Assembly: GCF_000155975.1 (NCBI RefSeq)
Contig: NZ_GG730303.1
Location: 299,320-363,319, forward strand
Length of the DNA stretch: 64,000 nt
Direction of reading: 5' to 3'
Source of the DNA: Citrobacter youngae ATCC 29220
GTDB taxonomy: Bacteria; Pseudomonadota; Gammaproteobacteria; Enterobacterales; Enterobacteriaceae
Position numbers and translations under genes: made by a program. Below the pieces are notes generated by a model. That model saw only the letters and a list, made by a program, of their open reading frames with translations, made no database searches and had not been told where the DNA came from. Positions 19,653-29,163 of this stretch are shown here, piece after piece (the first letter of the stretch is position 1; every line of letters begins with the position of its first letter).

Positions 19653-19717
19653 TCAAACTCCATATTATGTAGTGGATCCAGGTTCAGGGGGCAACGCTAA
19701 ACCGCCTACGCCAGCCC

Positions 19718-19975
19718 TTACGGACACAAGCATTTCTGCAGTGAAAGGATGAGGTCTAAAGCATGAACAGTACACAGCTTCAACGCACTATCCAGTTGAG
19801 GTGAAAACTGAGAACCGGGCAGCCGAAGCAAACTAAAAACAATGTCGCTGGCACCGGCAGTGTTCAGCATAATCTTAACCGGATTCAGCCCTGTCTGCAG
19901 CGCCAGAAGTTCTTTAAGTACAAAAATGGAATCCTGAATCGCCACGGGTTTAACAGAAACCTCAGCGTCAAACAC
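19718..19975 (-). CDS. hypothetical or remnant frame, 85 aa
   Basis: An open frame of 85 residues (FDAEVSVKPVAIQDSIFVLK onward, ending SLQKCLCP) has no clear ribosome binding site and no family I recognise. It lies in a gene-poor strip between the CbrC-family gene and the T6SS operon end. It may be a decayed gene. Confidence 0.25.
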   Translation of the reverse strand: MFDAEVSVKPVAIQDSIFVLKELLALQTGLNPVKIMLNTAGASDIVFSLLRLPGSQFSPQLDSALKLCTVHALDLILSLQKCLCP

Positions 19976-20173
19976 TTCTCAATATCACACTCACGATTAA
20001 TATCTACATGTCTGATAATTTCACGAAGAAAGAAGAAGATTAATGGGGGGGCAAAAGCAAGCGGATACCAAACTGCCTTGCAGGAGAAGTCCTTAATGAG
20101 GTTCTATTTTTCAACCTCAGAGGCGAGCTAAGACAGAGTCGGTTAGCTAGAATACCCACTGGCACTTGCGACT

Positions 20174-20527
20174 TCATTTCTTCGGAGGAAATGCCGAACG
20201 TGTACCGTTCACTTGATCATCCATATCGATATCTGATTCCATAGTGTGTGCTTTTTGGTCCACGAAAACACTGAATAATCTGTGCTGTATTTGTGGGTCG
20301 CCAGGGCAATTTCCACCATGTATTTCCATGACATCGACAGCATCCACCCCTGGTTCATAGTCCGGAATATAAGCGTAATCCGTACATTTGGGATCGTCGA
20401 GGAGCTTGTTCTGCTCGAGTATCTTCTTGACCTGTTGTGCAATTGGAGGTAGTTCTGTTGAAAACGCATTTGTTGTTAAAGCTATATAACCGAGCAATGC
20501 TATATAAATCACCTTTTTCATTTTCAC
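20174..20527 (-). CDS. secreted small protein, putative immunity to the adjacent glucosaminidase effector
   Basis: This 117-residue protein has a basic N-terminus and a hydrophobic signal (KVIYIALLGYIALTTNAFS), so it is likely periplasmic. The mature part is acidic and has two Cys (DPKCTDY, GGNCPGD). Its ATG overlaps the stop of the upstream putative peptidoglycan hydrolase gene in an ATGA junction, the typical arrangement for a T6SS effector and its immunity protein. A periplasmic location is where protection from a cell-wall enzyme is needed. I do not recognise the family by sequence, so the role rests on signal peptide and context. It is the last gene of the T6SS operon. Confidence 0.65.
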   Translation of the reverse strand: MKMKKVIYIALLGYIALTTNAFSTELPPIAQQVKKILEQNKLLDDPKCTDYAYIPDYEPGVDAVDVMEIHGGNCPGDPQIQHRLFSVFVDQKAHTMESDIDMDDQVNGTRSAFPPKK

Positions 20528-21387
20528 TCCAACAGACTGAAATAATGTAATGGGTTAATATAACACATAGATACGGACACACCCGCGGTATCAAAGTCTT
20601 TTATTCCGGTAGTCCGAATAATGTTAAGTATCTTCTTCTCATAGTGAGAATCAGTTGCGTAACCAGCTTTAGCAACTTCATGTATAAATTTTTCTGGATC
20701 ATTTGAATAAGCAAATGCGGCTGCATAGCGTTTGTTAGTTCCCAGAAATCGCCCATAATCATCAGCCGATTGTTCCAAAGAATCGTATGATCGGAAGCTA
20801 TCGTTAATCTTTGTTAACGAACCTCCATATTCCTCATGTGTTGTGATATTTATAGACTTTCCATTAGGTGATTTTCCTTTTACACCAAAATAGACATTCC
20901 CGGGCGCTTTATGCCCCCATCCTGATTCCAGCGCCCCTTGGGCAATAGTCACTGCTATTGGCACTCCCCAATTGCGTTTAACATCAATAGCAGCAGGCAA
21001 TGCCCGGTTGATCCATTCTGATTTTATCGCGGGCAAAGGTAATGATGCACGTTGCGCCAATTGTTTAATGTGGCTGCTGTCCGGAATTATCGCAGTCTGT
21101 TTCTGATGCGATGAAACTTCGTGATGAGGCACGCTATTCGCTTGATTTAGTCTCCTGAATGTTGGGCCATGGAGGTTAACTACAGCATCAACGTGTGCAA
21201 GGTGGACGACATTTTTCTGAAAGTACACTAATCTGGCAAATGTTTTAGGTCCCCATAATCCATCTTCTTTCAGGGATTCTAGATTATCGTCGCGGATAGC
21301 CCGGTTCAGTAACACCTGAATTTTTTTGACGTCAGCCGGATTATTGGGTTGGTTGACGCCAACCGCCCTGCTAATTTTCCACCGCAT
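20524..21387 (-). CDS. putative T6SS peptidoglycan glucosaminidase effector
   Basis: This 287-residue protein without a signal peptide has two parts. Residues 1-90 resemble a peptidoglycan-binding module (VNQPNNPADVKKIQVLLNRA through LWGPKTFARLVYFQ). Residues about 120-275 resemble an FlgJ-type glucosaminidase fold: AVTIAQGALESGWGHKAPGN with a candidate catalytic Glu, FGVKGKSPNG, then FRSYDSLEQSADDYGRFL and AKAGYATDSHYEKKILNII. The domain would cut the glycan backbone of peptidoglycan. Lack of a signal, position behind hcp at the end of a T6SS operon, and overlap with a secreted small protein argue for an antibacterial effector delivered with Hcp. Effectors with such activity are known, for example Tge2 of Pseudomonas protegens. 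Confidence 0.75.
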   Translation of the reverse strand: MRWKISRAVGVNQPNNPADVKKIQVLLNRAIRDDNLESLKEDGLWGPKTFARLVYFQKNVVHLAHVDAVVNLHGPTFRRLNQANSVPHHEVSSHQKQTAIIPDSSHIKQLAQRASLPLPAIKSEWINRALPAAIDVKRNWGVPIAVTIAQGALESGWGHKAPGNVYFGVKGKSPNGKSINITTHEEYGGSLTKINDSFRSYDSLEQSADDYGRFLGTNKRYAAAFAYSNDPEKFIHEVAKAGYATDSHYEKKILNIIRTTGIKDFDTAGVSVSMCYINPLHYFSLLE

Positions 21388-21422
21388 ATGACCTCCTGCG
21401 CATTTTTAATCATTCAATTAGG

Positions 21423-21902
21423 TTAGAAAATCCGCTCTTCCCACAGGCTATAGGCGCTGGTTCCGGCAATACAGTGTTCCTGTGTGATACTTTCGTAAGT
21501 CAATGACACAGACTCTTCTGGTTGCCCTTCGCTATTATTGATGGTGTGTGGCACCGTATGTGCAATACTGGCGATACGGGCGTTAATCAGCTTCACTTTG
21601 TAATACAGCTCATTAATACCAAAGCGATTGGTGCGGTAATATTCGAAATCGCAGGTCAGGCATTCATTTTCGCTGATAGCCTTAGTTAGCAGTGGTGATG
21701 ATTTATCCACCGGCTTTTGGATAACCATCACCTGCAGATTGACGTTCTGCGCACGTGTCATTCCGTGGGATAACCCCAGCACCATAATTTGATCCTGGTG
21801 TGCAACCTGTGCTTTGTTGCCAATGGAGGGCTGGGAACAACAGCCCGCGGAGATCAGCCCCTGAAGGTCGCCATTCAGTGTCAGGTAAACAGGATTCGCC
21901 AT
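21423..21902 (-). CDS. hcp: Hcp-family T6SS tube protein (second copy)
   Basis: This 159-residue protein belongs to the Hcp (TssD) family that stacks as hexameric rings inside the sheath. Signature stretches are VYLTLNGDLQGLISAGCCSQ, IMVLGLSHGMTRAQN, and the end SVSLTYESITQEH. It differs clearly from the Hcp at 41.9 kb: short loops, different N-terminus and little shared sequence. It sits directly upstream of the glucosaminidase-like gene, so it may be a cargo-specific Hcp, because Hcp rings can hold and stabilise small effectors in their lumen. It is transcribed with the structural operon. Confidence 0.88.
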   Translation of the reverse strand: MANPVYLTLNGDLQGLISAGCCSQPSIGNKAQVAHQDQIMVLGLSHGMTRAQNVNLQVMVIQKPVDKSSPLLTKAISENECLTCDFEYYRTNRFGINELYYKVKLINARIASIAHTVPHTINNSEGQPEESVSLTYESITQEHCIAGTSAYSLWEERIF

Positions 21903-21919
21903 GATAAACTCCCGGTTTG

Positions 21920-23263
21920 TTATTTTGCGGATTTGGTTTTGGTTGCCATTTCAGGCATCGCATTATTTTTCAGTAACAGCCAACGGCTTAATACACCGTC
22001 CAGTTGCTCGTTAATCTGTTTTTCCAGCTCATCCGTGTTCTGTCCCTGAGCTTGTGCATCCTGGTACTGCGTCAGTAAAGATTCCAGCGGTGTTTCCTGG
22101 CCGAGTCCCCGTTCGGCCTGCCAGATAACATTCTTTATATAGGAAAGCGTCAGGCCTTCTTTCTCCCTCTGCATGATCAAATCGGCAAAGGCGTGTAAAT
22201 TCTGGCGAGTCTGCAACCAGCCTCGAAGCTGTGGGCTATCCTTAGCCCGGGTTTCAAGCGCCTCATCCCATTTCGCACTCGCCTGCTGTTGCAGCTGATT
22301 GCCCGGCCAGCGGGCGTTTGCTGCGCGAGTCATTTGTATGCCTGTATTCAGTGACTGTAATGGCGATGCATCCAGAAGCTGTTGCAGGTGTTGCTCATAG
22401 CTTCCCGGCTCTGGTGAAGCCAGCCAGATACTGGCCGCTCCCTGCGCGGAATTTCTGACCTGCGCGAGCTCTTGCTGCAACGGGTACACTCGCCACCACC
22501 AGAGCGCTGCAGCGATAACCACAGTACAGATAGCTCCGCCCATGAAGCCTTTTACCAGGCCACCCGGCGTTGCTGTACTGGAACTTTCTGCTACGCCGAG
22601 CACTTTTACCCGCATCTCCGGTAGGTCAGGAGGTGGCGGGGGAATCTCCCCTGTGGTGATGGACTCGATACTTTCTGGCGCATAAACCAGTGTTCTGACG
22701 GGGGACGACCTGGTGGCTTCAGTATTACTTTTGGGATGCGGTTCAAGACGTTTTCGCGTGTTTTGCATGAAATACAATAAGTTATCCACGCGAGGCTGCC
22801 GTTTTAACTCTACCTGTTGGAGCTTGTCGCAGATAAGCTGCAAAGCCCGTTCGGTGCGATACAGCAGCGGCAGGTCGTTTTCCGTAAATGAGGTTTGCTG
22901 GCGCAGAATGTTCCCGGTCCGCGTGTTGAACCAGTCCAGCATTTCAGTTCGTGCCGGGCCGCTTTGTGGCCAAAACTTATCCCATTCATGGGTAATCATT
23001 GCAGCCAGCAATTCAGTCCCTTCACAGAAACCGGCCAGTCCCTGGATGCGGGTACGCGCCAGCGTATAGTAAGTGGCGGTGTGCAAATCTACGCCGCTGG
23101 CTTTAAAAATTGTTAGCGCCAGCGACTCCACCAGCCTCCAATTTAGTTCCGGTTGCGATGGATGACTGGCTTTATTGATTTCTTCACGAATGGCGCTGAA
23201 TTCCGGCAGGTTGCGCGGATCGGCGCCTGTTATGATGATCTGGCTATCAGTCGGCGTATTCAT
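21920..23263 (-). CDS. vasL: VasL-like T6SS protein (ImpA N-terminal domain, TssA-related)
   Basis: This 447-residue protein has an ImpA_N-type N-terminal region (GADPRNLPEFSAIREEINKA, then LALTIFKASGVDLHTATYYT). A single membrane segment lies at about residues 235-258 (GGAICTVVIAAALWWWRVY), followed by a helical C-terminal region. That architecture matches VasL of the Vibrio cholerae-type T6SS, a TssA-related inner-membrane accessory. Its place directly after tssM in the operon is the same as in that cluster. Its start overlaps the stop of the small upstream ORF in an ATGA junction. Confidence 0.8.
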   Translation of the reverse strand: MNTPTDSQIIITGADPRNLPEFSAIREEINKASHPSQPELNWRLVESLALTIFKASGVDLHTATYYTLARTRIQGLAGFCEGTELLAAMITHEWDKFWPQSGPARTEMLDWFNTRTGNILRQQTSFTENDLPLLYRTERALQLICDKLQQVELKRQPRVDNLLYFMQNTRKRLEPHPKSNTEATRSSPVRTLVYAPESIESITTGEIPPPPPDLPEMRVKVLGVAESSSTATPGGLVKGFMGGAICTVVIAAALWWWRVYPLQQELAQVRNSAQGAASIWLASPEPGSYEQHLQQLLDASPLQSLNTGIQMTRAANARWPGNQLQQQASAKWDEALETRAKDSPQLRGWLQTRQNLHAFADLIMQREKEGLTLSYIKNVIWQAERGLGQETPLESLLTQYQDAQAQGQNTDELEKQINEQLDGVLSRWLLLKNNAMPEMATKTKSAK

Positions 23264-23442
23264 TTGGCACCCTCCGGTGTGACCGATGTTGCGATTTCAT
23301 CAGATTCATTGATGCCAGGAAGACATTTGAATTCAGACATTCCGGCCTCCATAGATCCGTGGGTAAAAGATTCAGGCAAATAACAGGACGCTCCCTGTTC
23401 CTGCTTTTGCCCTTCGGTCATCCTTCTGATGACATTCATCAT
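23260..23442 (-). CDS. small ORF between tssM and vasL, 60 aa
   Basis: This 60-residue frame fits exactly between the tssM stop (23475) and vasL: its stop overlaps the vasL ATG as ATGA. An AGGGTG sequence precedes its ATG-ATG start. The peptide (MMNVIRRMTEGQKQEQGASC to SVTPEGAK) has no membrane segment or known motif. It could be a real small gene, or a leader peptide whose translation feeds ribosomes into vasL. No homologue comes to mind. Confidence 0.45.
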   Translation of the reverse strand: MMNVIRRMTEGQKQEQGASCYLPESFTHGSMEAGMSEFKCLPGINESDEIATSVTPEGAK

Positions 23443-23474
23443 AATTGCACCCTGCAGCCCGTCATCTGCCCCTC

Positions 23475-26400
23475 TCAGTACAGCGTATCCGGCAACCGGA
23501 ACTGGCTGAACAGACCGCCGCTAAACGGGTTATCTTCGGTATCGGCGTGTACCCGGTAGACCATCGAACCGCCATCCACATTAAAACGAACGCTAAACGT
23601 ACCGTCTGCTGTGCTGGTTAGCTGCCCGGCGCCAAACAGACGGAACTGCGCCCATGGTCCACTGAAAGTGATGCTGTGCGATGCGCCGTTACCGGCGCCA
23701 ACCAGCGTCAGCTTGCTTTCATTGCCTTCACGCATATTATTTGGCCATACTAGGTGTGTGGTGTAGTTGCGCCCTTGGCTATAATCAATCAACTGGCCAT
23801 CAAGGTTCAGCACGCTACGGCGTTTATTGCCGGAGAGTGACACGGTCTCCACCGCAAACTGCGCTCCCAGCCCGTTTTGTTTGCTAAAGAAAATGTCGCG
23901 GATTTTCTGCGCGGTACCCAGTTGCCGGATGACATCCTCGCGAATAATCACGCCGTCATTCCCGCCACGACTTAAGTCATTATCAATAAACAGTTTCAGA
24001 TTTTGCTGGCAGAACGTATCCAGCACGCCATCCGGCTTAAAGAAACGTTCAAAGGCATCCAGCGACGCGTCCTGTGATGATCGCGGGTTAAACGGATAGC
24101 GATTTGCCAGTTGCTCATTGAACGGTTTCACCACGTTATCGCGCCAGTCCAGCTCCATGTAGTGGACTGCTTCCACCATCACCACATGCCAGGCCTGATC
24201 GGCCAGTTTGCCTACCCAACGATTAAGCGGCGCAGGCAGATTTTTGGCCATCTGCCGGGTGGCAAAAATAGGATCGCTGCCATTCTGGTCAAGACGGAGT
24301 TGAACCGCTTTCAGCGCTGATTTTCCCGGTACTGGCGCGTTCTGGATAGCCAACAGGTAACGATGTAGCTCAGTGAGCTGTTGGTACACCGCCTGCAGGG
24401 TGTTTTCTTTATTATCCTGCGTGGTCAGCGTGCTATTTTCCGGCGCAAACGCGTGCCCGAGTTGAGTCAACAAGCGATAGTCCAGCTCCGCCTGCGCATC
24501 TTCCCGTTCTTTATCGGAGAGCCTTTCAGGGAGAACCGCTGGCTGGGTGTTATCTTGTTGTACCGTTAACGCCCGCAGTAACGGCTGGTCGCCGCTGATT
24601 ATCTGCTCCAGTGCGCTGGTGAGCTGTGCAACAGAGTCATAATTTCGCACATTGATATTATCCATCCCGGCCCGCCAGGTGGCGATGTAATCGCTGATGT
24701 ACTGCCCGGTCAACTGGCGCTGGATCTCAGTTCGGTCAGCCTCGCTGTATTGGACACTACGGGTAAGGTTCAGAACCCAGGAATCCATCGCCGTCAGTTT
24801 CACCAGTTCATCACGCTGCTTCACAAAATAACTCTGTAATCCGTAGCGGGTAAGAAACTGTGGAACAACCAGTTTGCTGTCATCTGAAGACGTAAAGACC
24901 TGATCGAATGTTGGGCCAATCTGATCGCGCAGGTTCAGATCCGCAGGCAGTACCCCCTGCGCCTGCGCCTTCAGGCTCTGGTAAACGCGTTGATAAACCG
25001 GTAGCTTGCTCAGTTCTTTCTGTGCTGCGGACACTGAATTATCATACGGCGCCCAAAGGTTGATGGCATCCCCATCTCCTGCCGCGCGCGCGGCATGCCA
25101 GTCGGTATGCTTCAGCGCATAATCGAGGTGAGACATCAGCTGTGCCTGGATATCGCGCTGGCCATGGAATTTATCGCTCCAGCGTTTTGCCATATACTGC
25201 TTCACCACGTCATTATTTCGCCCGCTTTTATCGTCCAGCATTCTTATCACGCGCAGTACGGCGAGTTTTTGTTCGCTCCCCGGCGGAGCGGCATTCATTG
25301 CTTTCACCAGGCCGTTAAACAGGGCTGGCAGGTAGCGTTGTTCAAGCAGTTGCAGATAGGTCTGCTCCACATACGGTCCGACGCGCCGCCCTTGGTACAG
25401 CCCCATATCTGCCAGGCGGCTGCGATCATCCCAGTTGCCATAGGCCAGCGTCGCGTCACGAACCGGGTTGAGTAATGGCAATTGCAGAGAACCGTAATCA
25501 TCCATTCCCTGAGGCGGTTTGATTGCCATAAAAGATTCGGCCTGTTTCAGCACCTGAACACCAGAGGCATAGTTTCTGTTGTAATAATGGTGCCAGCCGA
25601 TAATTAACAACAATGCCGCGACTCCGCCTGTGGCGGAAAATATCGTCAAACGTCGGCGGCTGTTTGTCAGCCAGGTGCGACTTTCTCCGGCCAGATTCGG
25701 CTCCGCCAGTAGCGCCTGTGGGAACAGATTACGGGTAAAGTAGGGGGCGGTATCCACCAGCGGCCAGGCGGTCAGCGGACTGTCGCCCAGTTGGTACTGC
25801 CGGGCGGCAGACTGTGTAAAAATGTCATCCATCTGACCTCGCTGCAGTGACGAGGTGAGGTACACGCCACGCAGCATGACATCCATATTTTCACCGTCCA
25901 GCAGGCTGTCGAGCAAAGCCGCCAGGTATTCCCGGCTTCCCTGTATCTGACGGGTAAAACTGAACAGAGAACTGCGCATCACGTTCTGCGTGAGCATCAG
26001 ATCCGGCAGCGCCTGATTCATCTGCCCGCACCATGTCTGCCAGAAAGTATCCAGCTCAGTACGCCAGCCTTCGTTTTCATGGGCGTGGCGAGTAAAGGTG
26101 ACACCCAGAATAGAATCGCGCGTTTTTTTATCCAGCGACTGAAACAGGGCTGCAAAGCCCTGCAGCAAGTCCAGCCGGGTCAGTACAATATAAACCGGCA
26201 ACTGACAGTGAAGGTGCTGGCGCATATCCTGCAAACGACCACGTAACGTCTGCAGCAGATGCTCGCGGCGGCGTTTGTCGGCAGTCAGCAGATCGGGCAA
26301 ATCAAGCGTGATAATGATCCCGTTCAGCGGCTGACGAGAGCGTTTTTCTACCAGCCACCCCAGAACATGTTCCCATAAACGGCGGTGTAAAATATCTGCG

Positions 26401-26993
26401 CCAGGCTGTTCACAGAGCGCGCCATCGATATCAAAAATCACCGCCTGTTTGCCGACATGCGGCGTCAGGTATAAACGCTGATCTGCGCCGCGTATTGCCT
26501 CTGGCGTATAAATGATATCGGACGGGAAACCTTCTCGTAACAGCGCGGTTTTACCGCTGCCGGCAGCACCAATGACCATATACCATGGTAATTGCCACAG
26601 ATAATTGCGGTTATCGAGATGGCGTTGTAGTCGCAATAACCATCTGTCAAGGTAGCGCTGTTGCGCATTCAGCTCTATGCTGAGTGGATCCTGGGCCTCT
26701 TCGCGTTGCTGCTTTTGTTGTTTCTCAAGCAGCTGCAGACGTTTTATCACCCGGACGGTGAGCCATCCCAGCGCGATAATCCCCCATGCTGCTGTCGCCA
26801 GCCAGCGGTTTGCCAGCGGTCTGAGCCACTGTCCGCCATACAATGTCCATGACGGACCTTTCCACCAGATCAACACCAACAGAAAGATCCATGCCAGCAC
26901 CAGCAACCCGAAAGCGGAAACCTTAAACCGCGGCATCGCCGGTCGAAGGGCCGATTTCAGTCCACTGAATAGTCGGGGGGTTGGTAATCTCAC
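23475..26993 (-). CDS. tssM: TssM (IcmF/VasK), T6SS inner-membrane complex protein
   Basis: This 1172-residue protein is the large inner-membrane component that, with TssL and the lipoprotein TssJ, forms the T6SS trans-envelope complex. Two membrane segments are near the start (about 25-45 and 60-80), and a third near residues 450-470 (LTIFSATGGVAALLLIIGW). The cytoplasmic NTPase-like domain has a Walker A at about residue 140 (GAAGSGKT) and DIDGAL downstream. The long periplasmic part ends in the conserved C-terminal beta domain (GPWAQFRLFGAGQL). Length and layout are normal. Confidence 0.95.
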   Translation of the reverse strand: MRLPTPRLFSGLKSALRPAMPRFKVSAFGLLVLAWIFLLVLIWWKGPSWTLYGGQWLRPLANRWLATAAWGIIALGWLTVRVIKRLQLLEKQQKQQREEAQDPLSIELNAQQRYLDRWLLRLQRHLDNRNYLWQLPWYMVIGAAGSGKTALLREGFPSDIIYTPEAIRGADQRLYLTPHVGKQAVIFDIDGALCEQPGADILHRRLWEHVLGWLVEKRSRQPLNGIIITLDLPDLLTADKRRREHLLQTLRGRLQDMRQHLHCQLPVYIVLTRLDLLQGFAALFQSLDKKTRDSILGVTFTRHAHENEGWRTELDTFWQTWCGQMNQALPDLMLTQNVMRSSLFSFTRQIQGSREYLAALLDSLLDGENMDVMLRGVYLTSSLQRGQMDDIFTQSAARQYQLGDSPLTAWPLVDTAPYFTRNLFPQALLAEPNLAGESRTWLTNSRRRLTIFSATGGVAALLLIIGWHHYYNRNYASGVQVLKQAESFMAIKPPQGMDDYGSLQLPLLNPVRDATLAYGNWDDRSRLADMGLYQGRRVGPYVEQTYLQLLEQRYLPALFNGLVKAMNAAPPGSEQKLAVLRVIRMLDDKSGRNNDVVKQYMAKRWSDKFHGQRDIQAQLMSHLDYALKHTDWHAARAAGDGDAINLWAPYDNSVSAAQKELSKLPVYQRVYQSLKAQAQGVLPADLNLRDQIGPTFDQVFTSSDDSKLVVPQFLTRYGLQSYFVKQRDELVKLTAMDSWVLNLTRSVQYSEADRTEIQRQLTGQYISDYIATWRAGMDNINVRNYDSVAQLTSALEQIISGDQPLLRALTVQQDNTQPAVLPERLSDKEREDAQAELDYRLLTQLGHAFAPENSTLTTQDNKENTLQAVYQQLTELHRYLLAIQNAPVPGKSALKAVQLRLDQNGSDPIFATRQMAKNLPAPLNRWVGKLADQAWHVVMVEAVHYMELDWRDNVVKPFNEQLANRYPFNPRSSQDASLDAFERFFKPDGVLDTFCQQNLKLFIDNDLSRGGNDGVIIREDVIRQLGTAQKIRDIFFSKQNGLGAQFAVETVSLSGNKRRSVLNLDGQLIDYSQGRNYTTHLVWPNNMREGNESKLTLVGAGNGASHSITFSGPWAQFRLFGAGQLTSTADGTFSVRFNVDGGSMVYRVHADTEDNPFSGGLFSQFRLPDTLY

Positions 26994-27011
26994 AAAAACT
27001 CCTGTTATCTC

Positions 27012-28442
27012 TTACTGTTCTGCCGTGAATTTCTGCTCAAGCCGTTCAAGCAACGATGGCTCCCATTCCGCCAGCGCCATTCGTGAACCCGTGTTGAACA
27101 GTATCCGGTATTGTTGCTGTGCCAGTTTTATCATCCCGGCCTCTTCTATCAGCTGTGCGCCAAAATACTGGCGGTAAAACTGGTCGCGGGGATCGCCTTC
27201 AGGCAGCGTATCCAGATATCGCAATGCGGCTTCCAGCCCCTGTTCAGTAAAACACGCTCTCGCGACCTGTAATTCCTCTGTGGAATGCTGGGTGGGTATG
27301 GCCTGGCTGGTGGAGGGTGAAGAGGCCAGCCACTGTTTCGTCTGCCCGCTGATAAAAGGGGTGCGATCGTTAAACAGCAGTTCTGCCAGCGCTGGAAGGC
27401 GGTCAAGAAAACAGGCCACTTCATCACGGATGGCCTCTGCCGCCTGCCGATAACCGAGGCGCTGAGCGATCTGTGCGGAAAGGTAATGCCCGTCCAGCCA
27501 GTAGGGCGCCAGCAGCAGGCTTTTTTCTACCTGCTGCCACAGCGTCAGATCCGCACAGGTTAACCGTGCCAGATAGTCTGCGGCCATGTCGGCAGAAATT
27601 GCCGCCAGCGGGGTACGACCATCGCTCTCCGCCGGGGGCGCACTGGTGATGGTTTGCCACAGTGCATGGCGGCGCAGACGATAACCCAATGGTGAATCTG
27701 GCTGGCGTTCACAGAGCACTGCGGCGACTTTCAGCAACGTGTCGCGCCAGGTCGTATCATCATGGCTGTCAACCGTAATCTGCGGAGCCGGGGCTGCAGG
27801 CTCTACGGGCACTATCTTTTGTGGGCTATCCTGAGCCGACGTCGTCGCTGTTTGCGGCGCGCTATCGGATACGGTTGGCGAAGGTGATAATACTGGCGTC
27901 GCATCGCTAAACGTCCGCTGACAGAGCGCGAACAGCTCGTCCGTTGTCTGCGCCAGTTCCGCGGCGTGTTGCAACTGCCAGCTTTGTGCCAGCTTCGCCA
28001 GTTCACCCAGCAGTGCATTGCGCTGTGTTGTGGAAGCATTTTTCGCAAAGCCTGGGATGCCCGCTTCAAAACGTTTTACGACCTGAGTGGCAAAACGCTT
28101 TTTGTGTGACATGCCGGGTGCCGCGACGGCCCAGTAATGCTCCACATACAGAGCCAGCAGACGCAGCGCCAGCAGCAGATCGCCCGCGTGTTGCAACGTG
28201 CGCAACAAATGGGCCAACAGCCGAAAGTCCTTACTCTCCGAAGCCAGGAGATCCAGCCCTCGACGCTGTATTTCCGGGATATCCAGCTGACTATGCGCCA
28301 GCGAACCGAGTTTGACGATTTCTCCGTCGATGTACTCCCATTCGGGATTATCATCTGCCAGCGCGAGGCTTAACTTTTCTTCCGGGATCTTTTCCAGCAA
28401 ATGAGAGATCCAGAGGTCCGGGGCATATAAATCTGTCGCCAT
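27012..28442 (-). CDS. tssA: TssA (VasJ-like), T6SS baseplate/sheath assembly protein
   Basis: I chose the ATG at 28442 (MATDLYAPDLWISHLLEKIP), which has GGAGAG upstream; the open frame extends to 28547, inside vasI, without support. The protein (476 residues) has an ImpA_N domain in residues 1-140, a Pro/Thr/Ser-rich linker (about 205-245), and a C-terminal helical VasJ-type domain. TssA primes and caps the growing sheath. The order vasI-tssA-tssM-vasL is that of the Vibrio cholerae-type cluster. Confidence 0.9.
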   Translation of the reverse strand: MATDLYAPDLWISHLLEKIPEEKLSLALADDNPEWEYIDGEIVKLGSLAHSQLDIPEIQRRGLDLLASESKDFRLLAHLLRTLQHAGDLLLALRLLALYVEHYWAVAAPGMSHKKRFATQVVKRFEAGIPGFAKNASTTQRNALLGELAKLAQSWQLQHAAELAQTTDELFALCQRTFSDATPVLSPSPTVSDSAPQTATTSAQDSPQKIVPVEPAAPAPQITVDSHDDTTWRDTLLKVAAVLCERQPDSPLGYRLRRHALWQTITSAPPAESDGRTPLAAISADMAADYLARLTCADLTLWQQVEKSLLLAPYWLDGHYLSAQIAQRLGYRQAAEAIRDEVACFLDRLPALAELLFNDRTPFISGQTKQWLASSPSTSQAIPTQHSTEELQVARACFTEQGLEAALRYLDTLPEGDPRDQFYRQYFGAQLIEEAGMIKLAQQQYRILFNTGSRMALAEWEPSLLERLEQKFTAEQ

Positions 28443-28446
28443 TTTC

Positions 28447-29163
28447 TTACTCTCCTGCCCAGTGGCAGGCTTCACGCAACGGGGCGATTGCCTGCGACAG
28501 TCCACTGATATTAAAGGTAAGCGACGTACTGCCCGAACCGGTTTCAATCGTCAGCGTATTCGCGCCAAAAAGTGGCTTAATTTCATCAATGCCGGATAAC
28601 CCCCGGCTGGATTCCAGCAACGTGCCGTTCTCCCGCACAAACCAGCGAGAGTGGAACTGCCCGTTATCCGTTTTCAGCGTGACCGGAATATCGTTATCCT
28701 CACGGGGAGTCGTGAGTGCTATCTGCATTCTGGTTATGTTATCCACACAGCTGAACATCAGCACCGGACGTGGTGGCAGATGACCGATAGCTGGCGTAGT
28801 GATCACCACAGTCGGGCGATCCCCCGGCGTTTGTGTCGTCAGCAGATCCGTAGTATTGCCCTGGCGGTGTTTCTCCTGTTCCATGGCGCGAGTCCAGGCT
28901 GTGCCTACAAAACTGGCTTTCACCAACGCACCGCCAAACCCAGCAGGCGACAGCGGAGCCAGTAGCCTGTCATAACAATCAAGGCGCTCCAGCGCAGCCG
29001 GTTCACCACGGCAGGTTTGCATAGCCCGTAATGTCGCCTGTGCATCCGATGTGGCTGTTGCTGTCTGTACGTTTCCAGATGTGGCTGATGTACCCGCAAC
29101 CGCTCCGGCGGACAGTCCGGCAACCAACAAACTGATATGGCGGAAAATGCGCATTCTGCTCAT
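28447..29163 (-). CDS. vasI: VasI-like T6SS accessory protein
   Basis: This 238-residue secreted protein has a signal peptide (IFRHISLLVAGLSAGAVAGT) and a typical Cys-containing segment, MQTCRGEPAALERLDCYDRL. These are followed by a beta-rich region with VLMFSCVDNITRMQIAL, matching the VasI/TagO accessory family of the Vibrio cholerae cluster. Its ATG overlaps the clpV stop in an ATGA junction. The family is periplasmic or membrane-associated, and its exact role is unsettled. Confidence 0.85.
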   Translation of the reverse strand: MSRMRIFRHISLLVAGLSAGAVAGTSATSGNVQTATATSDAQATLRAMQTCRGEPAALERLDCYDRLLAPLSPAGFGGALVKASFVGTAWTRAMEQEKHRQGNTTDLLTTQTPGDRPTVVITTPAIGHLPPRPVLMFSCVDNITRMQIALTTPREDNDIPVTLKTDNGQFHSRWFVRENGTLLESSRGLSGIDEIKPLFGANTLTIETGSGSTSLTFNISGLSQAIAPLREACHWAGE

